DNA of 64,000 nt from Panaeolus papilionaceus. Lineage: Eukaryota > Basidiomycota > Agaricomycetes > Agaricales. A program made the translations under genes and the position numbers. Where the stretch lies: positions 682,001 to 746,000 of the forward strand of contig JADNRZ010000006.1 of NCBI GenBank assembly GCA_015501605.1. The letters run 5' to 3'. The notes beneath the pieces were generated by a model, which worked only from the letters and a program-made list of their open reading frames with translations, was not told the DNA's origin and made no database searches. Positions within the stretch are counted from its first letter, which is position 1, and each line of letters opens with the position of its first letter. Shown here piece after piece: positions 23,995-35,013 of this stretch.

Positions 23995-26655
23995 TTAGCA
24001 CCAGCCACGCAGTTTCCCGACGTGTTCCAAGACCGAATTACCATTGGACTCCGCATGCATATCTTGCAGGGCTTTCAACCCGGCCTCGTCGTTCATAGAC
24101 GTGTACACTTTCCACTTCTCTAAAGCGGTATGCTCCACATTTAAAGCCCGAACAATGTTGGATAGGTACTCCAGATCAGATGCAAGCTGAGCCGCACCTG
24201 CAAGGCTCAGTGCTGGAATCGAAGGAAGGATGTCAGATGTTAGATACTCCAAAAATGTATGCCCAAGGGAGCTCAGCCAGGCTGAGGAGACGATCTCACT
24301 GTCGATTCCGCTTGTTCTGACTAAGGAAGGACGGCGCCGATGCGATGTCATTTCTGGTGATTGATCTGACAAGTGTTGAAGCGTCTCAGGTTCTACATGG
24401 GGGAGTGTCTGAAGCGAAAATGCCAGGGCCTCGTCATGCGCGTAGACTTCGAACAGGCGTGGGAGATTCAAAAGGCCTTCAGCAATTCGCTGAACAGTTT
24501 CGCTAGGTGATAAAGAGAAAGTTGGAACCCGTAATTCGTTACTTGATATCGTGATACTTGGATCTACTTGAGAGCGCCAAACTGGAGAAGACGCGTATCC
24601 TGTTAAATGATTTCGTAAAGGGGCCAGAATTGTGCTTGATGTGGATTGTTGGCACATTTGAGCAAAGTTTGATAATGCCTGACGAGAGTTGACTAGCAAA
24701 GGCTCCGGCGATGTAGGAGGGGCAGGTGCCTGATTGCGAAATGTCGCAGAGAATGGGGTCTGCAATTCACGTGGGACTGGGTCCTGATCGATGCTGATCA
24801 GAAGTGAATGTAGTTCAGTAGAATTAAGAGCGGACTGTTCCAAGAGTTGGGTTTCGCCCTTTGTTGGTGCTGTCATGAAATTCAGTGGATCACTCGAGAA
24901 TAGTCGAAATTGGGCTGCGATCTGAGAAAGATAGCTTCGCAGCTTGGTCTCGAAGGTCGCCAATCGGTCGAAGACGGCCCGGGCAGATCCAAGCAAGTGA
25001 AGTGCGACCTGTATTTTTGACCAATCTTCCGCGCTGTAATCCAGATCCGCAAGCTCCATCTGTGACAATGCATTCTTTAAAAGGGATGAGCGATTTGAGG
25101 ATTCTGATTGAATCTCGGCCGTCCAGGAATCGACAAATGACTGAAAAAAGCTGTCCAGAGTCTGCACCAGGCCAGATGCACCATAGCCATGTGTGAAATT
25201 CTGACAACGACCCATACTCCCGTCTGCAACGCCAAAGATATCTATCGCACGTTCCCTGAACAAACGGGGTCGGTCAATGGACTGGATCTTGTCTCGACTG
25301 TCATTGGCGATAATTTCATGGAGTGATTGCTCCAGATACTTCTTCTCGAGGGTGGCGTAATCAACCTGGAATTCGATGAAAGGTTGGAAGAGTTCCTGGT
25401 CCCATTCCATGCTCTCCAATGTTTCGGCGATGTTAGAAACCAGATTTATAGTTGGGGGACGATGCTGACCCGGGCGTAGTGATATTGACATACGGCTGGA
25501 TTTCCTTCTATGTGATTGGGGCTTTTCGGCTGGGTTGGGTCTCGTGGTTACTGCTGGGATAGATGAGTATCTTATCTTCTCCATGACTTTTTCAACATTT
25601 ATCGCGAATTCTTCTGTAGCACGCAAAATGGGAATCAATTGAGCTAATGACAGATCGCCATGATGAGAACTGAAGGAGGACAGCCTGTGGGGCATAGTGG
25701 GCTGCAGCGCTGCAAGAGTCGACGAAATGAATTGTGAGAGCGTCATTGAAGGATCCGGGAAAATTGAAGATATCGAGATCCGTTCTGTATTGACTAAGGA
25801 TAGGAAGTTTGCATAAAACCTAGGCAAAAAATCTGGAAGTGTTTGGGAATGCTGATCTCCTGAGGTGGGTGGTAATTCGTTGCAATCTGACAAAACTGCC
25901 TTCTGCCAGAAGGTTATGACAGCTGTCCTGCGCGACCCATAGTAGTAGTTTCGGAATTCCGGTTCGCGTTGTATAACTGAGAATATGGAAAAATAGTCTT
26001 TGCACACTGGCCAATCTTGTGAGTTGATTGCTGAAATCAAGGCTGTACTGAGTGCCGCTTCGAGTTGGTTTTGTAAGTTAACCATTAATGTTCGACGCGG
26101 ATCGTATTCCGGTGTATTTTGGAAGACAACCATACTTTTGCTAGCCTCGGATAGTCGCTCCGCCGCTTTGCCATAACTCTTCTCCGTAATGAGGGTGGTG
26201 ACCTCGTGCTCCAGTGTACTCCAACTTTCCGCCTCACGCAAGACTTCGCGGGCCGCCTCCATACGGCCTTTAACAAGGTCAAGGTGGTGCAATTCGTCTA
26301 ATGCCGCGCTGGTCTCCTTCGGGATAGCATCTTTGGACCGTTGTAAGACGCCAACTAATGACGCTTGAAGAGTTGATGCACCATCCTTCATGAAGTGTAG
26401 GTCATAAGCCAGACGTGGTATTCCACGCGACACATCGTCTATAATTCTTTCCAGTTGTGATGAAGTATCCTCTGAGGCAAGATCGAGGGCTGTCAAGAGC
26501 TGTGTAATGTGGTTATCAAGAACAACTAGATCTGTTGCAGGCAAATCTGCCTCGTCATCAGCGTTTGGTGAAAGAATGTCGTTAACCCAAGAAACTGTGT
26601 CATCGAATTGTTCTATGGAGTCAACAAGCTGAGTAGTTGTAGCTGGGATGGCCAT
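23995..26655 (-). CDS. COG7: Conserved oligomeric Golgi complex subunit 7
   Basis: Subunit of the lobe B part of the COG tethering complex, which directs retrograde vesicles within the Golgi and keeps glycosyltransferases in place. A single uninterrupted frame of 886 codons begins MAIPATTTQLVDSIEQFDD and shows the family features: an acidic N-terminal segment, helices with IIDDVSRGIPRLAYDL and DELHHLDLVKGRMEAAREVL, PEYDPRRTLMVNLQNQLEA, and a C-terminus with EYLSNIVRALNVEHTALEKW. It is largely helical with no membrane segment, as expected for a peripheral Golgi protein. It is unusual here in lacking introns over 2.66 kb. It shares a 155-bp promoter with the divergent SNAPC3 gene. Confidence 0.92.
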   Translation of the reverse strand: MAIPATTTQLVDSIEQFDDTVSWVNDILSPNADDEADLPATDLVVLDNHITQLLTALDLASEDTSSQLERIIDDVSRGIPRLAYDLHFMKDGASTLQASLVGVLQRSKDAIPKETSAALDELHHLDLVKGRMEAAREVLREAESWSTLEHEVTTLITEKSYGKAAERLSEASKSMVVFQNTPEYDPRRTLMVNLQNQLEAALSTALISAINSQDWPVCKDYFSIFSVIQREPEFRNYYYGSRRTAVITFWQKAVLSDCNELPPTSGDQHSQTLPDFLPRFYANFLSLVNTERISISSIFPDPSMTLSQFISSTLAALQPTMPHRLSSFSSHHGDLSLAQLIPILRATEEFAINVEKVMEKIRYSSIPAVTTRPNPAEKPQSHRRKSSRMSISLRPGQHRPPTINLVSNIAETLESMEWDQELFQPFIEFQVDYATLEKKYLEQSLHEIIANDSRDKIQSIDRPRLFRERAIDIFGVADGSMGRCQNFTHGYGASGLVQTLDSFFQSFVDSWTAEIQSESSNRSSLLKNALSQMELADLDYSAEDWSKIQVALHLLGSARAVFDRLATFETKLRSYLSQIAAQFRLFSSDPLNFMTAPTKGETQLLEQSALNSTELHSLLISIDQDPVPRELQTPFSATFRNQAPAPPTSPEPLLVNSRQALSNFAQMCQQSTSSTILAPLRNHLTGYASSPVWRSQVDPSITISSNELRVPTFSLSPSETVQRIAEGLLNLPRLFEVYAHDEALAFSLQTLPHVEPETLQHLSDQSPEMTSHRRRPSLVRTSGIDSEIVSSAWLSSLGHTFLEYLTSDILPSIPALSLAGAAQLASDLEYLSNIVRALNVEHTALEKWKVYTSMNDEAGLKALQDMHAESNGNSVLEHVGKLRGWC

Positions 26656-26810
26656 CGAGTATGGCTAAGCGCACTGGCAGGCGACACATTACTGGAAATC
26701 CTGTTTGGCGATGTCGTGATACCAAAATAACGCGTCAACACAGATCCCATCAATCTCGTCAATGACTTGCATTTTTCAACGCGTCTACCATCACCCATTT
26801 CATCTACACA
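26656..26810. promoter_or_regulatory. Bidirectional promoter of COG7 and SNAPC3 with two ACGCGT boxes
   Basis: Only 155 bp separate the two start codons. ACGCGT (the MCB element bound by MBF in yeasts) occurs at 26730-26735 and 26779-26784. Two such hexamers in so short a span are suggestive of regulation but not proof. Confidence 0.45.
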
Positions 26811-28204
26811 ATGAACCAGTCTCAAAGCTACAACTTGGAATCCACTTTTGGTCCACCTTCTGAGCCAATTAGTATTATCAAGTTTTTAGAAGCGACCAAG
26901 TCCGAGTCTTCCATGAATTTGGATAACGGACAAATTCATGAAGGGCTAGAAGACGAATGCAGGTACACCTCAGTTCATGTCAGCAATGCCGAGCTGACAA
27001 TATTTCAGTGTTGAGGAAATCAGGGCGACGCTAGCTACTACATGGTCCGACCCGTTGCTATCTTCTACTTTAATGAAAGATCATACGCATACTGTCGGTA
27101 TGCTGGCGTCAGTTGGTAATGCAAGGACATCCAAATCGGCCCGCAATTCACAACATGCTTCCCAGTCTTCGTCAGAAGACGTAATTGCTGTTCAAAAAGA
27201 CATTCAGTCAATATTGCTTTCAAGTTGGGGGTAGGAGCTTTATTGTCATTATCGTGGAAAGACGTATCTGATAGGCGACTAGACTCAATGCAGACGCCGT
27301 TCAATTCATGAGAACGTCTAAAAATTCTGATTACAACATCCTGCAGCAATTTGTACGTTGCATAACGTTCTGTACCTGACCATAATTAATCGGGCTGTGC
27401 AGAAATTCCATGGAGAGATCACTGACAGCTCAGACCCTTCGACAGCAGTATTAACCGTGTCTGTGTACAATCGTGTTTCCTGGGGCCCGAGCTACGTCAC
27501 TCGATTGTCCCAACATGCGCTCTTGTCCACTCAGACGCTGGCTGATCTCTATACTATATTTCCATGCGCATATAAAACTTTGCCAAATCAACAACTTACA
27601 GACGCAGATGGTTGTTTCATTTGCATCGAAGGCGTCATTTACGGTGACGGGACGGCTGAACCGGACTACGCGACGTATGACGTTCCTACCTCTTCAATTA
27701 CTACTTTCTGACATATTTAATATCTTCTAGAAAGTTAACGGCTCATCTTGATGCATTCAAACGAAATGACAAAAGCGTTCATAAAGCATCGACACCCTTA
27801 AGCACCACCACGATCTCATCTCTCACCTTGCGCTTGAATGAACCTTATTGGTTAGTTCATCAGGGAAATTGTGAGCACTTCATTATCGTCGACCAGATCA
27901 GGTACTTCGATTTTAATTCGTATGTTGAAATTGTCATGCAAAATGAAAACGTTATTTCGTTAGGCTTCTCCACCCTTCTGATAGACGTTCTGGGTTTCCA
28001 CTAACATTGCAGATTACGCCCCCACTTCTGGACCTTTGCCGTTCATGCCAACGTGTCCCGGCGGTTGCGTCTGTTGTGGGCGATATCAGGCTCGGGGAGA
28101 GTCCCTGTGTCCTTTGCGGCCCTTGCTGGAAACAAATGGGTGAATTACCGCATGACACAGAAGTCCTTGTGCGACCGCTGCCAAACTACAAGGTCACGCA
28201 GTGA
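26811..28204 (+). CDS. SNAPC3: snRNA-activating protein complex subunit 3 homologue
   Basis: Homologue of SNAP50, the subunit of the SNAPc complex that recognises the proximal sequence element of snRNA promoters for RNA polymerase II and III. Visible landmarks in order: an acidic N-terminal exon; LTVSVYNRVSWGPSYVTR; LLSTQTLADLYTIFPC; DADGCFICIEGVIYGDGT; LVHQGNCEHFIIVDQIR, the conserved HxGxCEH segment; and a C-terminal zinc-binding part with CRSCQRVPA and CVLCGPCWKQMG, stop at 28202-28204. Introns are short (for example 26962..27008, 27236..about 27352, 27672..27730, 27951..about 28009). The DNA-contact role is known for the family; in this fungus it is inferred. The large third exon boundary is by eye. 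Confidence 0.85.
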
Positions 28205-29317
28205 GCCTGATGACAGGAAAGTCATGAGTGTTCATTGAGACCTCTCCAAAATCCGAGGATCGTTCACCTCTTCTCCACTTCGGCGACAGCATATTGCCTG
28301 GACCCGTTGGTTTACTCAATGGGACTCCGGGGGGCATACGTCTGACCTGTCTTTCTGCCCGGAAGAAATTATTTTACTACAAGTGTTAGTATTTTATCCT
28401 ATGACGTGTCGGACTCATCAATTGCAATTATTACTGTAACGGTCATAAACGCAAGGGACAGGTCCTACAGGCTTTTCGGACAGCAGTATGTAGCGCTTCA
28501 ATTTATGGTACCTTACCCCTCTAAATACATCCACTCTATAACCGAATCATTTATACTGCTTGTGCCAAGCACAGGCCTGTAAGGACACCGCGATCTTCGA
28601 CAGGTCTTTGGCAAGATCTTGTCGAAGCTGGGATGTCAGCCAATGTCAGCGTCATCCGACTTCGATAAATTGGCCAGTTTCACGGTTCAGTACGGCCGGA
28701 GTGACTACTATATGTTTGCGTTCTTCAGCATGGTAACAATTCAAACGGTAAAAATAGATTTTCATTTGTCGTTTTCTACCTCTGCGTCGCATATGCTCAA
28801 GATGACTTGAGAAATTAACGCGGAACGGGCAGTTCAGTTGAGCCAAGGCCTCTCTTCAGATGGGTACACATAGATTACCAGCTATATATCAATTGGGTGT
28901 CGTTATAATGTCAAACACATCAATAGATTCGAAATAAATAAACAGATACATCCAGCCTGAGTGTAAATATGACACACGAAATACATGTAATATATACAAC
29001 AGGCCGCTGCAATTGGTATATGGGGGATTGTCAGATCACAGATAATACACCGAGAAGGATTACTACAGAAATTGGAGCACGATTTACATTCAATTTGAGA
29101 GACAAGTTGTCATATAAATTTCGCCCTTGAACTGGAAATGTCCGAGGGCATCGAAAAGTTGACAAACCCCACTAACTGGTGCCCATACTGGAGAGATAGG
29201 CGTCCCATTCCTCCATGCTGCGAGCAAAACAAGCCATCAGTATGTACTCCAGTTGACAGTTGGCAACAAAAAAAAAAAAACACGGCTAAAGCGAAAACAA
29301 AGTGCGAAAAGGATCAC
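28205..29317. other. 1.1-kb region between convergent genes
   Basis: No gene, repeat or RNA recognised. Small open frames near 28619-28846 are on both strands and overlap each other. An A13 run lies at about 29267-29280. Confidence 0.5.
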
Positions 29318-32300
29318 TCACTCTAGGTTGGTGGGAATGTTCTGCCATACATCATCCATCTTGTCATTCGAATGCGGGGCATGGGACGCAAACGGCCCTC
29401 CCTGATGGTGACCATATCCAGTACTAGTACTGGGCCCTGCGTAGGGCGCATGGCCTCTGGAGCCTATGTCGGCGTATGTACTGGGCATGGCGTAGTTGCC
29501 GTTATGGTGCATATGATCTGTCCAAGACGACCCGAACGCTGGGTTCTGCCCACCGCGATTCATCTGATTTCCGTAATTATGATGGTACTGTTGCATCCCT
29601 TCCTCCTCACCGGGTTGAACGTATCCCATTTGCACGAGGAGTAGATTACTCAAGTCCCAATCGGTTGAAGGCATCATGCTGGCTGTTTCAGGGATGGGCT
29701 GTTGGTCAGTTGGGTATGCTTGCTGCTGAGGTTGCTGAGGCTGAGGAAGAGCATGATTCAAATTGTATACAGCAGCCTGAGGGGCTGGCACGGCTGGCGT
29801 TGCCTGAGCCGGTTTGGGAGTAGCGTCGCCCGCTGCTGTGAGAGAATCGGCTCGTCGGCGCTTGACAGTCGATGACTTCTGGTATTCCGTGAGAGATCCA
29901 AGCGCTGACAGAAGATCGCTAAGGGCAACAGTCAATAGGGTTTCTCGCGAATATGAAAGGGTAGGTACCATGTACGTCCAGCGGTATGCCATCTACCGGT
30001 AAAGCGTTAATTGATTAAAAGTGACGTTCACCGGCCAAGGGAAACATACCGTTTTTCACACTCCTTAAGGAAGGCGATATTTCTCTGAATAATAGCCATT
30101 TCCTTGTTTAGCTCGTCCTGGCGTCCTGGTCTTGATTTTCCCCAAGCACTCAAGAAAAGAACAATGGTGGAGGCAAAACAGGTCATCTAATGAAGAAGTT
30201 CGTTAAGGATGAGCGATCGACGAGGGAATATCACGAACGATATAGTTGGGGAACACGCGGATTCCCCGAGACATGGCTGCCTCTAAAATGCTACTGCATT
30301 GACGAGCAGCGTTAGTGCACATTGCAAAAGACGTCTTGGTTAACGGTGATTGCTTAAGCGTAAATGGCCTGTGAATCCATATTTCACAGAAGCAGAATGT
30401 CGTGTGCAGAAGAGCCGATTGGTGAAAGAAGTCAGAATTGGGAGCTTCGGGGTTCCACCTCACTTCAGATAGGTGTGAACGTCAAAACATGAATACATAG
30501 ATACCAAAAAGAAAACGCACAGAATTTGGGAAGCGTATCTTTCCAGTTGTTCATTGCAGAGTCAAGCTCTGAAACGATACGCTGTTCCCACTCGTGGCCT
30601 ATCATGCCAGAAAGCAGCTTCGACTTTCTCGTCGAATAAAGCGTGCGAACAGTGAAGGCCAACATTTCGAACAATTTGATATGGCAGACAAATGCCGTCA
30701 GCTTCGAAGGTTTACCAGGGGGTTGCTTAAACGCATCAGCTGGGTCGTCTGTATACCAATACTCATCATCACATTCAATCGGGTACTCGGCGTCCATGCT
30801 AGTTAAATTTTTAGCAAAAGGTGGGACATAATGAAGAATAACTCACTCTTCGTCCTGTAAAGCAATCGGTCGCCCATGGAAGGCGGACATCATCCTTTCT
30901 ATGCATACCATGCACCTAATAGATGTTGGGTATTGAGGCAAAAATTATAGTAAATGTTCGCACCAAAAGCACCGTTTTTGGAGCTCATACTCTGCAGTTG
31001 GCCTTTGTCCCAAGTTTCTGCGTCGATGGGCCCCCCGTTCGAGTGCATACCTGATGCCTGTGCCAATCATGTGCCAAGCAGCATGGGGTATAGATGTTCC
31101 CAAGAGATATATTGTAGCAAGCTGAAAGGACAGGTCAAGTTCAAACAAGTTGTATGATGGTGGGGAATTATACATACAGCAAAGTATTGAAGGTCGTAGA
31201 GTATCGAACGATGGAATAGGGTATTGCGATGGAAAGGAACCTGGATGAAAAACTTCCAACCGCTCGATAAGCCGATGGTATCACCGGGATCCAAAACGCG
31301 GGGATCAGAGGAATATCGCGAGCCGAGTGCACAGACCACGAGAACGGTCATACCGTAAGCGTAGTCAGTATGATGGACACCGTCATTGAGTAGTTTCATA
31401 AAGGTAGGCTGATGGAGACAGGGGTAATAGATATGAACTTTTTCGAAGAATAGAGCAACTAGATTGGCCAACAAATCCGGCTCTGGGTAGACGAAAGAGG
31501 GAGCTTTAACTCCTGAATATTCCATTTCCCACTGTGCAGATAGCAAATGAGTAGCAGGACGTTTGGGAAAAATATGATAAACGTACAGGCCTCATCTCCC
31601 AATAAAGTGGACGCCTAAACCTGGAAGTATCCAGTGCTGTATCCTTGCCAAGAAGTTGGGCCCTCATAGATAAAGCAGTACTTGCAAACATGAAGACACT
31701 AAAAAAACATGGTGAGCATGTGTTAGTGCCAAGTAACAGTATGACCAACCTGGATTGACCAAAGAAACGCTCCTCCCTTGTTTCAAGGGTCATTGAACCC
31801 ATGTATTCAGAAAGCTTCAGGAAAGCTAGATCGTCAGCTTCCTCGGAATCATCTTCGGGAGGGGGTGACAAAGGATCGACTAGGGTCTGTGGTGGTGGTG
31901 ATACCGGTTTGATAGACACGTTCGGGTTGGAGGATATGGGAGGAACGCGTATATCAGGATAGACCTTTGTCGAAGCAGTGGCAACATCGGGGCCTGAATC
32001 GTCTTCATCGTGTTCAGTGCCCTCGCCTATGATGTGTTCAAGATCCTTTTCAGGGTGAACCTAGGATGAGTAAAAATGCATAACGGCAAGGTTGAGTGTT
32101 TGGCGTCAACACTGAATAATCAGGGAGACCACACAGTTTGTAAAAATTGTTCGAGCTTCTCGAGTCGTGACTCGAGAGACTGTATATAGCTTCAAGGCGA
32201 GGGTTATTAAAGTGGTAAGAGGATGTATAAAAAGAATCCTACAGCTGTTGTGTTTCCTTTTTCTGTTGGTAGTAAGAAGCGGGGTGTCAGTAGGGTCCAA

Positions 32301-32659
32301 ATCAATTGGGCGAAGGGCAATCGTGACTACCTTTGGTTGACGAGGGATATCATGGGTGCAGTTCATGTTGGTCATTGTACAATTTGTACATATATTACCT
32401 GGCATATTAGCGCTGTCGCCTTGATGGAAATATTAGACTAGGGCGCCTAGTTAATATGAATAGAAACTTACATTTGACTAGATGGATACAATAATAATAT
32501 GACTAATGAATATAAAATGAAATTGAAAGAAATAAAAAGGAAAATACCTTTCTTTTTTCGACAAGCATCGCAAGCTCCATGAAGACGACGTTTCTTTTGT
32601 TTTGGTTGACGAGAATCACTTAGGGGTTCTTGAGATTGTTCGTGACGATGATCAGCCAT
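29318..32659 (-). CDS. Zn(II)2Cys6 transcription factor with Fungal_trans domain (XlnR-like group)
   Basis: Large fungal regulator. The N-terminus MADHRHEQSQE leads to a zinc cluster reading ACDACRKKKVKCDS...NICTNCTMTNMNCTH. This cluster is distributed over three exons, the middle one only 6 nt (32472-32477). A linker with PPPEDDSEEADDLAF follows, then the middle homology domain (VHIYYPCLHQPTFMKLL, VVCALGSRYSSDPRVL, ATIYLLGTSIPHAAWHMIGTGIRYALERGAHRR). The C-terminus is Gln-, Pro- and Tyr-rich (PQPQQPQQQ) and stops at 29318-29320. The cluster spacing and the PRVLDPGD-region layout resemble the XlnR/Xyr-like regulators expanded in agaricomycetes; direct targets are unknown. It is divergent from 2-methylcitrate dehydratase across 198 bp. 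About ten introns; start is the first ATG. Confidence 0.88.
32472..32477 (-). other. 6-nt micro-exon inside the zinc-cluster coding sequence
   Basis: Sense sequence is TCAAAT, flanked by a 70-nt intron (32547..32478) and a 52-nt intron (32471..32420), both GT-AG. Joined, the codons read KK-V-K-C-DSA, restoring the third cysteine of the zinc cluster. Skipping it would remove Val-Lys but keep the frame and the cysteine codon. Confidence 0.85.
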
Positions 32660-32743
32660 GTTGGATCGAGTTAATGGTCAATGATGAGCCGGGGATTCCA
32701 ATTTGATATGAATGCTTCCATGTTTGGCATTGACCCCACAATC

Positions 32744-32749
32744 ACGTGC
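32744..32749. promoter_or_regulatory. CACGTG E-box in the divergent promoter
   Basis: Single CACGTG hexamer between the zinc-cluster regulator and the PrpD gene, about 110 bp from the PrpD start. Known binding site for fungal bHLH factors; function here is a guess. Confidence 0.3.
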
Positions 32750-32857
32750 ACTTGGGGCAACTAGAGTCGTAGAAAAAGGAACGGTCTTTTCTTCAACTCA
32801 TTTATTCTCCTTCTTTTCAAATTATTTAAAGGGTATTTTCTTTAAAAAGGGAGGGTA

Positions 32858-34804
32858 ATGTTGGCTGCAACTCGTGCTGGTCTTCCTTCTGTTGCTCGTC
32901 GTAGACTTGCAACAAGAGTTATTTCAACAACTTCAACTTCTTCTTTCCAACCTTTAAGACCAGCCGGATCGGCTTTCCGGTCATTGATACCATCTCTTTC
33001 CGCTTCCAATACCATCCAAAATCGTTCAATGTCTTCTGTTCACCACGGAGAGTCAACCGTTCGTCCAGAGGCAGACAAAGTTCTCCAGGACATCGCAGAT
33101 TATGTCCACAACTACAAAGTCGACTCGGATTTGGCTTTCGAAACCGCTAGACTCTGTCTTATCGACACAATTGGTTGTGGCTTGGAGGCTTTGAGGTTCC
33201 CAGAATGCACAAGTCTTTTGGGTCCTGTCGTCGAGGGCACCGTCGTTCCCAATGGTTCGATTTCTTTTTCACGTACCATTCAAGATCCGGTTCTAACCTT
33301 CTCACCCTTAGGTACCCGAGTTCCCGGAACTAACTATCAGCTCGACCCCATCCGAGGCGCTTTCAACATCGGTGCTGCCATTCGATGGCTCGACTTCAAC
33401 GATTGCTGGCTCGCTGCTGAATGTTAGTCTTTATCTCTCGTCAGCCTAGAATACCTCCTGATACATTTATCGCTCAGGGGGTCATCCATCCGACAACTTG
33501 GGTGCCATTTTGGCCGTAGCTGATCATCTCGCGCGTCAAGGACAGCCCCTCACTGTCCGCGACATTCTCGAGGCTATGATCAAGGCTCACGAAATCCAAG
33601 GTGGTCTTGCTCTCCTCAACTCCTTCAATCGCGTCGGTCTTGATCACGTCGTCTTGGTCAAGGTCGCCTCCACCGCGGTTGTTTCCAAGCTCCTCGGCCT
33701 GAATCGTGATCAGACCGTCGATGCTGTATCACAGGCCTGGGTTGACGGACAGTCCCTCAGAACCTACCGACATGCTCCCAACACTGGTCCTCGTAAGTCC
33801 TGGGCTGCTGGTGATGCATGCTCGCGTGCCGTCAACCTCGCCTTGATGGTCAAGCGCGGAGAAAAGGGTCTTCCTTCCGTCCTTACCGCCAAGACTTGGG
33901 GCTTCTACGATGTCCTCTTCAAGGTATTATCTCTTTGATTCTATCCTGAATGAAGCCCTAATTGACACCATCTCCCTAGGGCAAACCATTCGAGTTCCAA
34001 AGGCCCTACGGCTCCTACATCATGGAGAACGTTCTTTTCAAGATCTCGTTCCCCGCCGAGTTCCACGCCCAGACCGCCGTTGAGGGTGCTCACATCGTCC
34101 ACAACAAGCTCAAGGCTCTTGGAAAGACCTCTGATGATATCAAGAGCGTTCGCATCCGCACTCAAGAAGCGGCTATCCGTATTATCGACAAGCAGGGCCC
34201 TCTTGACAACTTTGCTGACAGAGAGTGAGCAAGCTTCCAATTTTCTTTTTTTGATCATAATTCTCATGGAGTTTCTAGCCACGCCATCAACTATATGGTC
34301 GCCTACCCTCTGATCTTCGGTGAATTGACCTCCGAGAGCTAGTACGTATCTCATGTGCGTTGGATTGCAGCAGATTCTGACCCCATTGTAGCACTGATGC
34401 CTCTGCTGCGGACCCCCGTATCGACGAGCTCCGTGCCAAGATCTACTGCGTCGAGGAGCCCCGCTTCAGCGCTGAGTACCACGACCCCGAGAAGCGCTCC
34501 ATTGGAAATGCCCTCCTTGTTGAGCTCAACGACGGAACCCTCCTTGATGAGGTCGAAATCGAATACCCTGTTGGCCACAAGAGGCGTCGCACTGAGGGAA
34601 CTCCCCTCCTGATCAATAAGTTCAAGAGGCATATCTCTTACCACTTCGATGAGGCCCACCAGAAGAAGTACGTTTCATTTTTTTTTATCCTTTCGACGAA
34701 ATGCTTATAGATCTCTTCCCAGGATCCTCGACACTGTCTCTGATGCTGGGTCCTTCGCCAAGATGCCCGTCGACAAGTTCACAGACCTCTTTGTCAAGGC
34801 CTAG
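32858..34804 (+). CDS. PDH1: Mitochondrial 2-methylcitrate dehydratase (MmgE/PrpD family)
   Basis: Dehydrates 2-methylcitrate in the methylcitrate cycle, which clears propionyl-CoA. The first about 60 residues are Arg/Ser-rich without acids, a likely mitochondrial presequence. The PrpD body follows: [40 protein letters not shown] joined to [96 protein letters not shown] and a C-terminus ending FTDLFVKA at 34802-34804. About six introns, the first with a proximal GTTCGA donor at 33253. The codon choice is rich in C-ending codons, as in a well-expressed gene. It faces a zinc-cluster regulator across a short promoter with a CACGTG box. Symbol follows yeast usage. Confidence 0.93.
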
Positions 34805-35013
34805 ATTAGTCCACTGTTCAGTTTCTGAATACGACTTGTACACTCTATTTTAGGCGGCAATAAAAATCAGGTTCAACCATTTGTGATTACATATGAGAAG
34901 TTAGAAATTGACATTGCTATTATAAGTTCAGTCGTTTATGGTATGAATAAGAAAGAGGCTTGCAATCAAGACAGAATATGTTTACAGTTTCAGATGGGTA
35001 CATCCCTCTAAAG

